Origin: Mesorhizobium erdmanii USDA 3471
GTDB taxonomy: Bacteria > Pseudomonadota > Alphaproteobacteria > Rhizobiales > Rhizobiaceae
DNA: 64,000 nt
NCBI RefSeq assembly: GCF_000472705.1
Contig: NZ_AXAE01000026.1
Span: 45,435-109,434 of the forward strand
Reading direction: 5' to 3'
Shown: piece after piece, positions 26,459-35,485 of the stretch
Position numbering within the stretch: position 1 is the first letter of the stretch
How the letters are laid out: every line of letters starts with the position of its first letter
Position numbers and translations under genes: made by a program
Notes under the pieces: generated by a model
What the model was told of the DNA's origin: nothing
The model's input: only the letters and a program-made list of their open reading frames with translations
Database searches by the model: none

Positions 26459-26519
26459 AGGCTGAAGGTTGGGGGGCCGGATGGTTGGCGGGCCTGTCGC
26501 CTTCATCGGTCGCCCACCC

Positions 26520-27056
26520 TCACAGCAAGAACGTCTGTCGCTCCCGCAGCGTCGCCGTGATCGCGCCAATCCCCACCTCGATCTCGCGCCTGCCGGCAAG
26601 GATCGCCTCCGCCTCCGCGGCCTCCAGCATCGAGCGCAACAGCTCCGCCTGGCCGACCAGCACCGCGTCCTTCTCCGCCAAGGCCGCGAGCGTGCCGGCT
26701 TCCGAGCGGTAGCGCTGGGTCATGCGGTCGTTTTCCGGCACTGGCTGGTGGCGGATCTGGCCTTCCAGCGCGCCGACCTCGCGGCCCAGGCGCTCGAGCG
26801 CCTGGGCGTTGGCGACGACGCCTGCGTCGGGGAAGGGGTTGGCGCGGGTGGGCGGGGCGATGTTGTCGCGGCGGTAGCGGGCCTCGGCCTCGTCGAGGCC
26901 GGCCCGCGCCCGGCCGAGCAGCGAGCACGCCATCTGGCGCACGCGCTGGTCGTCGGCCCTGAGCTGGTTTTCCTGCCGGTAGAAATTGTAGCCATAGCCA
27001 TAGAACAGGTTGATCCCGACCTTGGCGAGCGGCCCGGCCTCGTAGAAACGGCTCAT
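26520..27056 (-). CDS. Uncharacterised 178-residue helical protein of the SPFH operon
   Basis: This protein has a Tyr/Phe-rich N-terminus (INLFYGYGYNFYRQENQL), then a mostly helical, probably coiled-coil body (residues 40-165) rich in Ala, Glu and Arg. I do not recognise the family. The start overlaps the SPFH gene's stop (ATGA), so the two are translated together and likely work together at the membrane. An internal part of this gene is duplicated in degraded form at 23464-23585. Confidence 0.75.
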   Translation of the reverse strand: MSRFYEAGPLAKVGINLFYGYGYNFYRQENQLRADDQRVRQMACSLLGRARAGLDEAEARYRRDNIAPPTRANPFPDAGVVANAQALERLGREVGALEGQIRHQPVPENDRMTQRYRSEAGTLAALAEKDAVLVGQAELLRSMLEAAEAEAILAGRREIEVGIGAITATLRERQTFLL

Positions 27057-27886
27057 CTGGTGGCGCCCACCTCGTCGCCCAGCGGATAGAAGCCGGTCGG
27101 CTGGCCGCCAATGAAGAAGGGCACACCGGCAGCGGCGTTGGGGGCCGAGACCAGGCCCTTGTCGGCCATGCGCAGCGCCAGATAGTAGCGCACCGACTCG
27201 ATCGGCGTGAGGCCGATCGCCTGCAGCGAGATCAGCTCGCGCATGCGCTCGTCACGCGGCATGATCAGCACCTTCAGATCGTTCAGCATGATGCCGTAGA
27301 CCTTGAGGAAATCGGTGAGGTGCGCCTTCACCGCCTCGCGCACGTCGCTGATGCGCTCGTTGACGTTCTCCATCTTGGTGACCTGGATGATCTGGTTGAT
27401 CGCCTGCTCGATCGCCGGCCCGGCATAGTCGGCGATCTCCTTGGTGTCGATCACGGCACCGGCGAAAGGCATGTGGGTGATGAGGTCGAGCGCCTCTTCC
27501 TTGCTGTCGATGTGGATGTAGTAGTCGACGACATAGGACATTTCCGCCATCTCGGCCGAGGTGGCGACGCCCTCGTTGCGCACCAGCAGCTTCGACCGGT
27601 TGATGTAGATGACCTCGTAGACCCAGGGCGAGGAGCCGCCGAAGAAGCCCTGGACGACCGAGCCGACCAGCGGCTTGTCCGGCGTCGTGAGCGCGTATTG
27701 GCCGGTCTCGTAGACGTTGAGCACCGCGCCACGCGACTTCAGGATGCAGAAATGGTTGCTCTCCACCGTCAGCAGCGAGCCCGAGACGATGCTCTCGTCG
27801 ACGATCTTCATCGCCACGGTCCTGGTGCCGAGCGCGTCCGTGCCGTCGCGCTGCAGCGACGTGATGACCTGTCTGGTGATTGCCAT
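27053..27886 (-). CDS. SPFH/Band 7 domain protein
   Basis: This 277-residue protein has an SPFH-like domain from about residue 25 to 200, including FCILKSRGAVLNVYETGQYAL and YVVDYYIHIDSKEEALDLI. Helical segments follow, containing ENVNERISDVREAVKAHL. No clear N-terminal membrane helix is visible, which differs from classic stomatins. Band 7 proteins scaffold membrane microdomains or form ring assemblies. AGGAGGGA precedes ATG 27886. It is the middle gene of a three-gene unit with a small membrane protein upstream and a coiled-coil protein downstream. Confidence 0.85.
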   Translation of the reverse strand: MAITRQVITSLQRDGTDALGTRTVAMKIVDESIVSGSLLTVESNHFCILKSRGAVLNVYETGQYALTTPDKPLVGSVVQGFFGGSSPWVYEVIYINRSKLLVRNEGVATSAEMAEMSYVVDYYIHIDSKEEALDLITHMPFAGAVIDTKEIADYAGPAIEQAINQIIQVTKMENVNERISDVREAVKAHLTDFLKVYGIMLNDLKVLIMPRDERMRELISLQAIGLTPIESVRYYLALRMADKGLVSAPNAAAGVPFFIGGQPTGFYPLGDEVGATR

Positions 27887-27947
27887 GTTTTCCCTCCTGG
27901 TTGCCGATGGGCCGTGTGCCCGATGCCTGTGTTGACGTCTGGACTGG

Positions 27948-28439
27948 CTAGCGCGGCGAGCAGAGGCCCTTGCCGCGGAATGATTGCTGAAGCCGCGCGG
28001 TGCGGTCGGTGCGCTGCCGGAAGCCGCCGTCGCCATCGAGCAGATATTCTACCCTCCGCTTGTCGCGCGGCGGCGCGGCTGCTTTCTGTGCCGCTTGCCG
28101 GGCTGGCTTTGTCGCCGCGGCCGCCCTGCGCTCGATCTCGCCGGCGACGCCGGTTTCCTGCAAGGCGCGGCTGACAGCCTGGCCGAGCAGTTCGCGCCCG
28201 GTCTCGCCGAGCAGGGTTTCGCCAAGGAAGCCTTTTTCGCCGAGGAAACCGGAGACCACTTTCGCGACATTGGCGATACCGTCGCCATCGGCGACATCGT
28301 CGCCGTCATCATCGTCGCTGGATCGCGGCAACGCGGAGCGGCCGGCATCCGGCCTGATGTCCTTTGTCCGGCGCTTGGCCTTGCTCAGCCACCGCCAGGC
28401 CATGAAGGCAAGGACGAGCAGGAACAGAAGATGCGACAT
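27948..28439 (-). CDS. Single-pass membrane protein upstream of SPFH gene
   Basis: This protein of about 163 residues has an N-terminal membrane segment (HLLFLLVLAFMAWRWLSKAKR). An acidic linker with DDDDGDD follows, then a helical Ala/Arg/Lys-rich tail (GEIERRAAAATKPARQAAQK). ATG 28439 puts the hydrophobic segment at the N-terminus; ATG 28511 would add 24 residues. The ribosome site is weak in both cases. It lies 61 bases upstream of the SPFH gene on the same strand and may anchor that protein. Family not recognised. Confidence 0.6.
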   Translation of the reverse strand: MSHLLFLLVLAFMAWRWLSKAKRRTKDIRPDAGRSALPRSSDDDDGDDVADGDGIANVAKVVSGFLGEKGFLGETLLGETGRELLGQAVSRALQETGVAGEIERRAAAATKPARQAAQKAAAPPRDKRRVEYLLDGDGGFRQRTDRTARLQQSFRGKGLCSPR

Positions 28440-28985
28440 GCCAAAGCCCCCACCAAAATCGAAGGTCGGGACAAGCAACGGCCCGCTACGGAACCCGGGA
28501 AGGGTTTCCATGGTGTCGCGGATTGCCGTTTCGACCGGCCTCCGCTCAGTGGCTCGCGTTGATTGCCAGATCTGAAGACACAAGCCGCCGCCCGTTCGGG
28601 CGCGCGTGCCGGCCTGGAACGCCGTCCAGCACCAGCAGCCACGCCGCCTGTCGGATCAACAGCTGAATGTCCCTCGAACCCCCTCCATCCCTTGCCTCAT
28701 TTACAAAGACGTTTTCCTCGCCGGGCGGGGCTGCCCGGAAATCATGGATGGCATGCTGCATCGTTGATAAGCGAAGACTGAAACATCGGCCATACACATT
28801 GTCGCGAGCGGCTTGCGGCGACGGAAGTTGCGTCGGTGAGTGAAGCAGGAGCGTGGCCGGCCGGAGGAGGGCAATCACGTAGGCTGGCGCTGCCCCCGCT
28901 CAAGGTGCCGCGCCTGGAGACAAAGCGCACGCAACTCGGCTAGAGTCGCTCCGAAACAATGGATCATCGGGGAGGGAGCATCGCG
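28440..28985. other. Intergenic stretch without recognised gene
   Basis: About 545 bases lie between the divergent SPFH operon and the DOPA dioxygenase-like gene. Both promoters should be here, but no box pair stands out. Short open frames on both strands look like chance. Confidence 0.5.
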
Positions 28986-29393
28986 ATGAACGAGGTCAGG
29001 CCGCTTGGCGAGATCGCCAGCTATCACGCCCATATCTATTTCGACGGGCAGGCCGAGCGGCAGCGTGCCGAATGGCTGCGGCTTCGCATCGGCGAACGTT
29101 TTCGCGTGCGGCTGGGCAATTGGCACGAGGGGAAGGTCGGCCCGCATGACCAGGCCATGTACCAGGTCTCCTTCGCCAGCGAGATTTTCGGCTCGCTGGT
29201 GCCGTGGCTGATGCTGAACCACAGCGGCCTCAGCATCCTCATCCACCCCAACACCAGCAACCCCAAGCGCGACCATCTCGTCGATCCGGTGTGGATCGGC
29301 CGGCCGCTCGATGTGCACGGCGATGTCCTGCCCGACGAGCATGAGGCGGAAGAGGCGCTGGAGGTCAACACCGAGCCGACGCTGCCGGCGTAG
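28986..29393 (+). CDS. DOPA 4,5-dioxygenase family protein
   Basis: This 135-residue protein matches the small extradiol DOPA 4,5-dioxygenase family. YHAHIYFD near residue 13 and LIHPNTSN near residue 85 carry the histidines expected at the iron site, and PWLMLNHSGLSILIH is the family's central block. In fungi these enzymes open the ring of DOPA. Bacterial homologues have unproven substrates. ATG 28986 is preferred over 28959 because a GGGAGGGAG ribosome site lies just before it. It is monocistronic. Confidence 0.85.
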   Translation: MNEVRPLGEIASYHAHIYFDGQAERQRAEWLRLRIGERFRVRLGNWHEGKVGPHDQAMYQVSFASEIFGSLVPWLMLNHSGLSILIHPNTSNPKRDHLVDPVWIGRPLDVHGDVLPDEHEAEEALEVNTEPTLPA

Positions 29394-29577
29394 CTTTCCT
29401 GGTGCGCCACCGCTTTCGCAGTGCCCGCGGCGCCACATGACATCGCTCTCCATCTCGATATAGCGATATCCTTGAAACCATTCGTTAATCATTCCAACAC
29501 GGTAAATATTTTATGCCGAACCCATCGGGTTGCAGCAGGTTGTGCACGGGTCTGCAACAAAGAGGCCCGACTTTCCC

Positions 29578-29718
29578 ATGCACCGTTTATCCGTCCTGAC
29601 CGCCCTGCTGATCTCTTTCGTGGTGGCCTATGGTATGTGTGTGTGGGCATTCGCCGCCGACCCGGTCGGCTTGTTCCAGGCTCAGGCGTCGCCTTTGGAA
29701 ATTCGTGGCTCCGAATAG
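29578..29718 (+). CDS. Possible small secreted or membrane peptide
   Basis: A 46-residue frame begins MHRLSVLTALLISFVVAYGM and runs into WAFAADPVG, which reads like a signal peptide with cleavage near AFA-AD. Only about 20 mature residues follow. The ribosome site is weak (AGAGG, far upstream). It lies alone ahead of a converging response-regulator gene. It may be real, but nothing beyond the signal-like N-terminus supports it. Confidence 0.35.
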   Translation: MHRLSVLTALLISFVVAYGMCVWAFAADPVGLFQAQASPLEIRGSE

Positions 29719-29777
29719 CCGCAGTCGACAGAACGACGGTTCCCGGGCGCTAGGAGCGCCAGCGTCGATGGAATCGC

Positions 29778-30146
29778 CTATCCCAGCAAGCCGTGAATGG
29801 TCGCCGCCACCGCGGCCGGAGCGTAGGGCTTGGACAGGAAGACACCGCCACTCGGCATTGCGTCCGCCGCCGGCTGGCGCTTTCCCGAGGTGATGATGAT
29901 CTTCACCGGAGGCCAGCGGTCGCGGACGGCGGCCGACAGTCGCAGCCCGTCCATCGAGCCTGGCATGTCGATGTCCGTGAACAGGATGGTGATGTCTGGC
30001 CGGTTCTCCAGCAGGCGGATCGCCTGGTCGGCGTTGCTGGCCTCCAGCACTTCGAAACCCAGCTCGCGCAATTCATCCGCTATGGCGAACAGCAGAAATG
30101 CTTCGTCTTCGACGACGAGGACTGTGACAAGGGACGGAGCGGTCAT
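29778..30146 (-). CDS. Single-domain response regulator
   Basis: This 122-residue receiver domain has acidic VVEDEAF at residues 11-17 and the phospho-acceptor Asp in LFTDIDMPGSMDG near residue 58. The switch Ser is in IITSGK near residue 86, and the conserved Lys in LSKPYAP near residue 105. No output domain is attached, so it probably relays phosphate or acts by protein contact. It lies 16 bases after a multi-PAS HWE kinase on the same strand and is its likely partner. Confidence 0.93.
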   Translation of the reverse strand: MTAPSLVTVLVVEDEAFLLFAIADELRELGFEVLEASNADQAIRLLENRPDITILFTDIDMPGSMDGLRLSAAVRDRWPPVKIIITSGKRQPAADAMPSGGVFLSKPYAPAAVAATIHGLLG

Positions 30147-30162
30147 GGCATGCCCTATGTAG

Positions 30163-32427
30163 TCAGTAAGGTGCTGTCGGCAACTGCGGTGCCGGTGCGT
30201 TCAACACGCATTCGACCCCGTCAGGATAGTAATCGATCCGCACCGACCCGCCGAAGTCGGTGCCAAGCACGCGCTCGATCAGGAAGCGGCCGAAGCCGCG
30301 GCGGGTCGGCGGCGTCACCGGCGGGCCGCCGCTTTCGCGCCAGCGCCAAAGCAGCCGCTTTTCGCCTGATGCCTCGTCCGACGCCTGCAGCGACCAGTCG
30401 ATGGCCACCTTGCCTTCCGGCGTCGACAGCGCGCCGTATTTCAGCGCGTTGGTGGCCAGCTCGTTGACGGCGAGCGCCAGCGTCAATGCCATCTTGGGAT
30501 TGATCGGCAGCGCCGGGCCGGAAATCGAAATCTGCTCCAGCGGGAAGGTGGCGATGGTGTTGTCGACGACCTCGCGGATCGAGGCGCTGGTCCAGCGCGT
30601 CTTGTTCAGGATGTCGTGCGCTTTGGCCAGCGCCCGCAGGCGCTCGTTGAAGGTGGCGCCGGCGGTCGCGATATCGGTATTGCGCAATGTCTGCGAAGCG
30701 ATGGCCGAGACCATCGCCAGGATATTCTTGATGCGATGTTCGAGCTCGTGAGTCAGCAGTTCCTGTCTGGCCTGCGCCTCGCGACGGTCGGTGACGTCCT
30801 GCATGACGCCGAACATCTTGACCGGCTTGCCGTTCTCGTCATGGACGAAATCGATATGACGCGACAGCCAGCGCAATTCGCCGGTGTCGGGGCGGCGGAT
30901 GCGGTATTCGACGGCGGGCACGGCGGTGCCTTGCTCGCGCGTCCGTGGATTGGAGCGGACATCCTTGTCTTCGGGAATGACGATGTTTTCCAGCACGGAG
31001 ATATGCACGCTGTCGCGTGGCGATAGCCCCCAGAGGCCCCAGAATCCCTCGGAGCCGACCACGGTTCCACTAGCGATGTCGAGTTCGAGTGCGGCAATGC
31101 CGGCGGCACTTTGCGACAGTTGCAGGCGGCGTTCGCTCTGCAGCAGGGCCTGCGCCACCTGTTTCTGGTCATCGATATCGGTGTTGGTGCCGATCCAGAG
31201 CACGATGGCGCCGTCGGTGTCGCGGATCGGAACGGCGCGCGCGATAAACCAGCGATAGACGCCGTCCTGCCGACGCAACCGGAACTCGGTCTCGTAAAAC
31301 GTGCCGGCGGCCAGCGCCTGGTGCCACTTTTCCGCCGCTGCGGCAATGTCGTCGGGGTGCACGATATCGCCCCAGCCCTGGCCATCAAGGTCACCCGGTT
31401 TGGCGCCGGAATAATCGTAGACGCGCGGGTTGAACCAGTCGAGCATCCCTTCCGGCGTCGCCGTCCAGACGTGGTTGGGCATCGCCTCGGCGAAGGTGCG
31501 GAACTGTGTCTCGCTCTGGCGCAGCGCCTGTTCGGCCAGCAGCCGGTCGGTGACGTCGACGCCTTGCACGAAGATGCCGAACACCTCGCCCGCCGGATTG
31601 CGCACCGGCTGGTAGACGAGATCGATGAAACGGTCCTCGATCGCCGCACCCGGTTTGCGCTGCAACTCGGCTTTCAAGGCATAGCCGACGAATGCCTCGC
31701 CGGAGGTGAACACACGGTCGAGCAGCTCGAAGAAACCCTGGCCCTCTATCTCCGGCAAAGCCTGGCGGATCGGCAGGCCGATGATGTCGCGATGGCCGAC
31801 AAGCTGCATGTAGGCGGCATTGGTCAGTTCGACGACATGCTGCGGGCCGGACAGCATCGCCATGAAGCCCGGCGCCTGCTCGAACATCTGGCGCTGCCTG
31901 TCGCGCTCGCCTACCTGCCAGCGCTCGGCGGCGACCTTGGCCGTTGTCTCGATGACGATGGCGATGACGCCCGCCGGTTCGCCGCTTTCGTCGAGCACCG
32001 GCGAATAGTCGAGATCGAGCCACACCTGCTCGGGCTTGCCGGTGCGGTTCAGCGTCAGCACCTGCTCGCGATAGGCGAGCGTGCCGCCGCCAAGGCATAC
32101 CTTCATGATGTTGTCGTTGAAGTCGGCCACTTCGGGCCAGCCTTCGCGCACTTTCGAACCGAGCAATTGCGGATGGCGACCGCCGGCAAATTCCGAATAG
32201 GCGTCATTGTAGATCATGACGCCGTCCTCGCCCCACAGCATGACGATCGGCACCCTGGAGCGCAGGATCAGCGAGGTCGCCGTCTTCAGGCTCTGCGGCC
32301 AACCGGAGATCGGCCCGATCGAGGTCGAGGACCAGTTGAAGGCGGCGATCAGGCAGCCGAGCTCGCCTCCACCCGAGAGGAAGGCGAGCTGCGGGTTGCC
32401 TACGGTCGCTGTGATGGTTTGCGGCAT
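30163..32427 (-). CDS. Multi-PAS HWE-family sensor histidine kinase
   Basis: This 754-residue soluble protein has four to five PAS/PAC modules (about 20-160, 175-300, 305-425, 430-550), with repeated WF/GxxxDITDR-type PAC ends. An HWE kinase domain follows: ELEHRIKNILAMVSAI near residue 560, ALAVNELATNALKYGAL near 665 and WRWRESGGPP near 705. It lacks membrane helices. Such kinases often sense light, redox or small ligands, but no flavin-binding Cys motif was seen. It is co-oriented with a response regulator immediately downstream. The start at 32427 lacks a strong ribosome site. Confidence 0.9.
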   Translation of the reverse strand: MPQTITATVGNPQLAFLSGGGELGCLIAAFNWSSTSIGPISGWPQSLKTATSLILRSRVPIVMLWGEDGVMIYNDAYSEFAGGRHPQLLGSKVREGWPEVADFNDNIMKVCLGGGTLAYREQVLTLNRTGKPEQVWLDLDYSPVLDESGEPAGVIAIVIETTAKVAAERWQVGERDRQRQMFEQAPGFMAMLSGPQHVVELTNAAYMQLVGHRDIIGLPIRQALPEIEGQGFFELLDRVFTSGEAFVGYALKAELQRKPGAAIEDRFIDLVYQPVRNPAGEVFGIFVQGVDVTDRLLAEQALRQSETQFRTFAEAMPNHVWTATPEGMLDWFNPRVYDYSGAKPGDLDGQGWGDIVHPDDIAAAAEKWHQALAAGTFYETEFRLRRQDGVYRWFIARAVPIRDTDGAIVLWIGTNTDIDDQKQVAQALLQSERRLQLSQSAAGIAALELDIASGTVVGSEGFWGLWGLSPRDSVHISVLENIVIPEDKDVRSNPRTREQGTAVPAVEYRIRRPDTGELRWLSRHIDFVHDENGKPVKMFGVMQDVTDRREAQARQELLTHELEHRIKNILAMVSAIASQTLRNTDIATAGATFNERLRALAKAHDILNKTRWTSASIREVVDNTIATFPLEQISISGPALPINPKMALTLALAVNELATNALKYGALSTPEGKVAIDWSLQASDEASGEKRLLWRWRESGGPPVTPPTRRGFGRFLIERVLGTDFGGSVRIDYYPDGVECVLNAPAPQLPTAPY

Positions 32428-32822
32428 GAAGTCCCGGATGGATCGGCGTTGTTCGAAACTGGATTAGTGCTGGCTAACGTGTCAGATTCTGTAATGGCGC
32501 ACGATCGTGTCGGCGCGCGCGGCATCGCGGAGGGCGTGGATCGCGCTAGGACCGATTGCATTTGGCGAGACGTGAACAGACTCTTCTCCCCCAAGCGCCA
32601 CAACCCCCGGACACACCATTCGGTTCCCGGTGCCTGCCGCTTTTCCTTCGGCAGGGTTGTCGGATTGATGAGGGAAAGCCGGCTATTCGATCGAATTTCT
32701 TTGTAACCCGTTAATGCGGCCATGCTGTTAATCAGCGTCTTCTAATGCATGTCGACCGGGATCGCTTCGCGGTTTGGGGATAAGGGCATGCGCGGAACGA
32801 CTGGTTTGGCGCGGGGTACGCA
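32428..32822. other. Intergenic stretch, probable control region
   Basis: About 395 bases precede the kinase gene (left) and a small membrane ORF (right). The part from about 32690 to 32760 is AT-richer (TTTGTAACCCGTTAATG and on). No operator or structured RNA is recognised. Confidence 0.4.
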
Positions 32823-32966
32823 ATGACCAAGAATCTCGGCAACGCACGTTATGTGCCGCCCAAAGACACAAAAGTGTCCTTCTTCAGCAAGGCTGCGCCG
32901 GCGCTGTTTCCGCTCGTCGTGGCGGCGCTGGGATACATGATCGGGCGACAGTTTTTCGGCATCTAG
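32823..32966 (+). CDS. Small single-pass membrane protein (47 residues)
   Basis: The frame encodes a polar N-terminus (TKNLGNARYVPPKDTKVS) and one C-terminal membrane helix (ALFPLVVAALGYMIGRQFF). Third-position GC is high, as in real genes here. The ribosome site is weak (GGGG). It converges on the antiporter gene. No family recognised; the shape resembles small conserved membrane proteins of rhizobia. Confidence 0.45.
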   Translation: MTKNLGNARYVPPKDTKVSFFSKAAPALFPLVVAALGYMIGRQFFGI

Positions 32967-32990
32967 GGTCCGATAGCCGAACCGAAGGCG

Positions 32991-35315
32991 TCAGGCGCCG
33001 ATGTCGGCCGCCGTCTGCTCGGCGGCGTCGGTCTGCTTGACGCGCTCGGTGGCCAGAAGCACGACCGGGCAGGCGACCGCCGCGAGCACTGCCGTCGCGG
33101 TGTCGCCGAAGAACAGTTCATCACCTGGCCGTTGGGTGACCCCCATCACCACCATTGCTGCCCCTTTGGCCGCTTCCCTGGCGATCGCTTTGTCTGGTGT
33201 GGCGCGGGCGCGGATCGCGGTGTCGACGGTGACGCCATAGCGGTCCGCGAGATCGGCGACATCCTTGAGCACGGCTTCCTCGCGACGGTGCGAAACCGAG
33301 CCCGGCTGACTGCCTTGCCTGGCTTGAGAGACATAGAGCACTTTGACGCGGGCACGGTGCGGCCGCGCCAGCGCTAGCGCGAAATCGGCTGCGCGGCGGG
33401 CAATTTCCGTGCCGTTGACCGGAACCAGTATCGTGGTGCCGGCGCGCAGCACCGGCATCTTGCCGGTGGATCTGGCGCCGTTCAGCGCCAGGCACAGCGG
33501 ACCATCGAAACCGCTGGTGATGTCGTTCAGCATCGGGCTGAACGAGCCCTTTTCGGTGAGCGCTTTTTCCAGCCCGACAAACAGCAGGCCATAGCCCTTG
33601 CGCGCCTCCGCGGCGATCGTCTCGGCGGTGGCCTCGAGTTCGGTGCGGGTGGTCAGATGGACCTTGTCGACGGGGGTGTCCTCGGCCTTGCTGACGACCC
33701 TGGCGCTTTTGGCGGCGCCCTTCTTGACCTCTTTCGATGTCCGCTGCGGACCCGTGTCGCGGCCGGCAAGCTTGCCCTCGTTGAGGTGGAGCAGCGTGGT
33801 CGGCATGCCGCTGCCGCCGCCGACCAGGCCGGCGAGATAGGCGGTGAACTTGCCGGCCGGGCTGTCGTCGACCAGCAGCAGCAGGCGTTCCAGCCTGGAG
33901 ACGAAGCCGCGCTCGTCGAGCAGTTCGCGGTCGACGCGCTGTTTCTCGGCGTTGCCGATCGGCAGCCGGCCAAGCGCCCAGCGCAGCATGGGTGGCATGG
34001 CAAGCGTGGTGATGACGGCCATGGTGACGATCATCGTGAACAGATTGTGGGACAGGATGTTCATCGACAAGCCGATCGAGGCGACGATGACTTCGGTCGA
34101 GCCGCGTGCATTCATGGCGCTGCCGACGGCGATCGCTTCCTTCCGCGACATGCCGGCCATCCGGCCGCCAATGAACGCGCCGCCGAACTTGCCGATGCTG
34201 GCGATGGCGACCAGCGCCAGAGTGAGCAAGGCGAGCGTCGGATCGGCAAGCACGGTGAGGTCGGCCGACAGGCCGGCCATGCCGAAGAAGACTGGCATGA
34301 ACAGCGCGGTGATGACGCCGCGCAACTGGCCCTCGATATGATCCGACAGGATCGGCGATTCCCCGACCAGTATGCCGGCGACGAAGGCGCCGAGCACGGT
34401 GTGGACGCCGATCAGATTGGTGATCAGCGCCATCACGCCCATGATGATCAGAATGACCGTGATGACGGCGTATTCGCTGCGGAAGGAATCGTTGCTCCAG
34501 CGGATCAGCGTGAACACCAGGCGGCGGCCGATGGTGAAGGAGAACGCCATGAAGAGCGCCACCTCGACCACGGTCGTGACGAGCGGCAGCAGTTGCAGGC
34601 TGCCATTGGTGGCGATGCCGAAGGTGACGGCGATGATCAGCCAGCCGATCGTGTCCTCGATGATGGCCGAGGAAATGATGATCTGGCCGAGATTGCGGCG
34701 CATGAAGTTCATCTCGCGCACCACCATGGCGACGATCTTGACCGAAGAGATCGACAGCGCGGTGCCGAGGAACAGCCCGGCGACGACGCGCTGCGTGGGA
34801 TCGGGCAGCAGCGTGCCGGGCAGGAACTGCGCCAGCGCGAAGCCGAGGACGAACGGCACGACAACACCGGTGATCGAGATCGAGAAGCAGGCGGCGCCGA
34901 CACGGCGCACCAGGCGCAAATCCGTCTCCATGCCGGTCAAAAGCAGGAGCAGCAGGATGCCGAGCTGCGAGACGGCGTCGATCATGCCTTTCTGCGCCGG
35001 GTCGGTCGAGAAGATCAGATGCTGGGCGCCAGGCCATATCCAGCCGAACAGCGATGGCCCAAGCAGGATGCCGCCGATCAACTGGCCCATGATCGCCGGC
35101 TGGCCATAGCGCTGGAAGAGTTCGCCAAGGCCGCGCCCGACCAGAAGCAGAAGCACGATCTCGGCGATGAAAAGACCTTCCGCCGACCCGCCCATGCCCG
35201 ACGCATGGCCGGCCGGCTGTGCGGCCAGGACATGGCTTGCCGGAACCAAAGCAAGGGCTGTCAGCAGAATGGCAGCCACAAATTTTCGTGGCTTGGTTGC
35301 CGGTTGCCGGTTCAT
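32991..35315 (-). CDS. Kef-type cation:proton antiporter (CPA2) with C-terminal UspA-like domain
   Basis: This protein of about 774 residues opens with a signal-like segment. About 12 membrane helices follow (residues 40-420), with family features LLLLLTGMETDLRLVRR near 105 and AIIEDTIGWLIIA near 225. After residue 450 it is cytosolic. The last 140 residues resemble a universal stress protein domain (TTILVPVNGTEIARRAADFAL, then a GAAMVVMGVTQRPG nucleotide-loop-like segment). GAGGGA supports ATG 35315. It probably exports K+ or Na+ in exchange for protons. The DUF2270 gene upstream is on the same strand. Confidence 0.88.
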   Translation of the reverse strand: MNRQPATKPRKFVAAILLTALALVPASHVLAAQPAGHASGMGGSAEGLFIAEIVLLLLVGRGLGELFQRYGQPAIMGQLIGGILLGPSLFGWIWPGAQHLIFSTDPAQKGMIDAVSQLGILLLLLLTGMETDLRLVRRVGAACFSISITGVVVPFVLGFALAQFLPGTLLPDPTQRVVAGLFLGTALSISSVKIVAMVVREMNFMRRNLGQIIISSAIIEDTIGWLIIAVTFGIATNGSLQLLPLVTTVVEVALFMAFSFTIGRRLVFTLIRWSNDSFRSEYAVITVILIIMGVMALITNLIGVHTVLGAFVAGILVGESPILSDHIEGQLRGVITALFMPVFFGMAGLSADLTVLADPTLALLTLALVAIASIGKFGGAFIGGRMAGMSRKEAIAVGSAMNARGSTEVIVASIGLSMNILSHNLFTMIVTMAVITTLAMPPMLRWALGRLPIGNAEKQRVDRELLDERGFVSRLERLLLLVDDSPAGKFTAYLAGLVGGGSGMPTTLLHLNEGKLAGRDTGPQRTSKEVKKGAAKSARVVSKAEDTPVDKVHLTTRTELEATAETIAAEARKGYGLLFVGLEKALTEKGSFSPMLNDITSGFDGPLCLALNGARSTGKMPVLRAGTTILVPVNGTEIARRAADFALALARPHRARVKVLYVSQARQGSQPGSVSHRREEAVLKDVADLADRYGVTVDTAIRARATPDKAIAREAAKGAAMVVMGVTQRPGDELFFGDTATAVLAAVACPVVLLATERVKQTDAAEQTAADIGA

Positions 35316-35418
35316 GGGTTCCCTCAAGGCGTCGCCGCATGCTGCCCATCACGCGGGCTGACCATCACAACGCGCGGCCCGCGTTTGCGTTGCAGCCAGC
35401 GGTTGCTGGATGCTGATG

Positions 35419-35485
35419 CCAGAGCTCAGACATGCCAAAGCCCAGATATTCCAGAGCCTAGACATGGCCAGAGATTAGACATGGA
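35419..35485. repeat. Three imperfect 18-bp direct repeats
   Basis: The unit CCAGAGnnnAGACATGsn occurs at 35419-35436, 35451-35468 and 35468-35485. The last copy covers the stop codon of the DUF2270 gene. The array may have arisen by local slippage copying of that gene's end. Confidence 0.6.
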
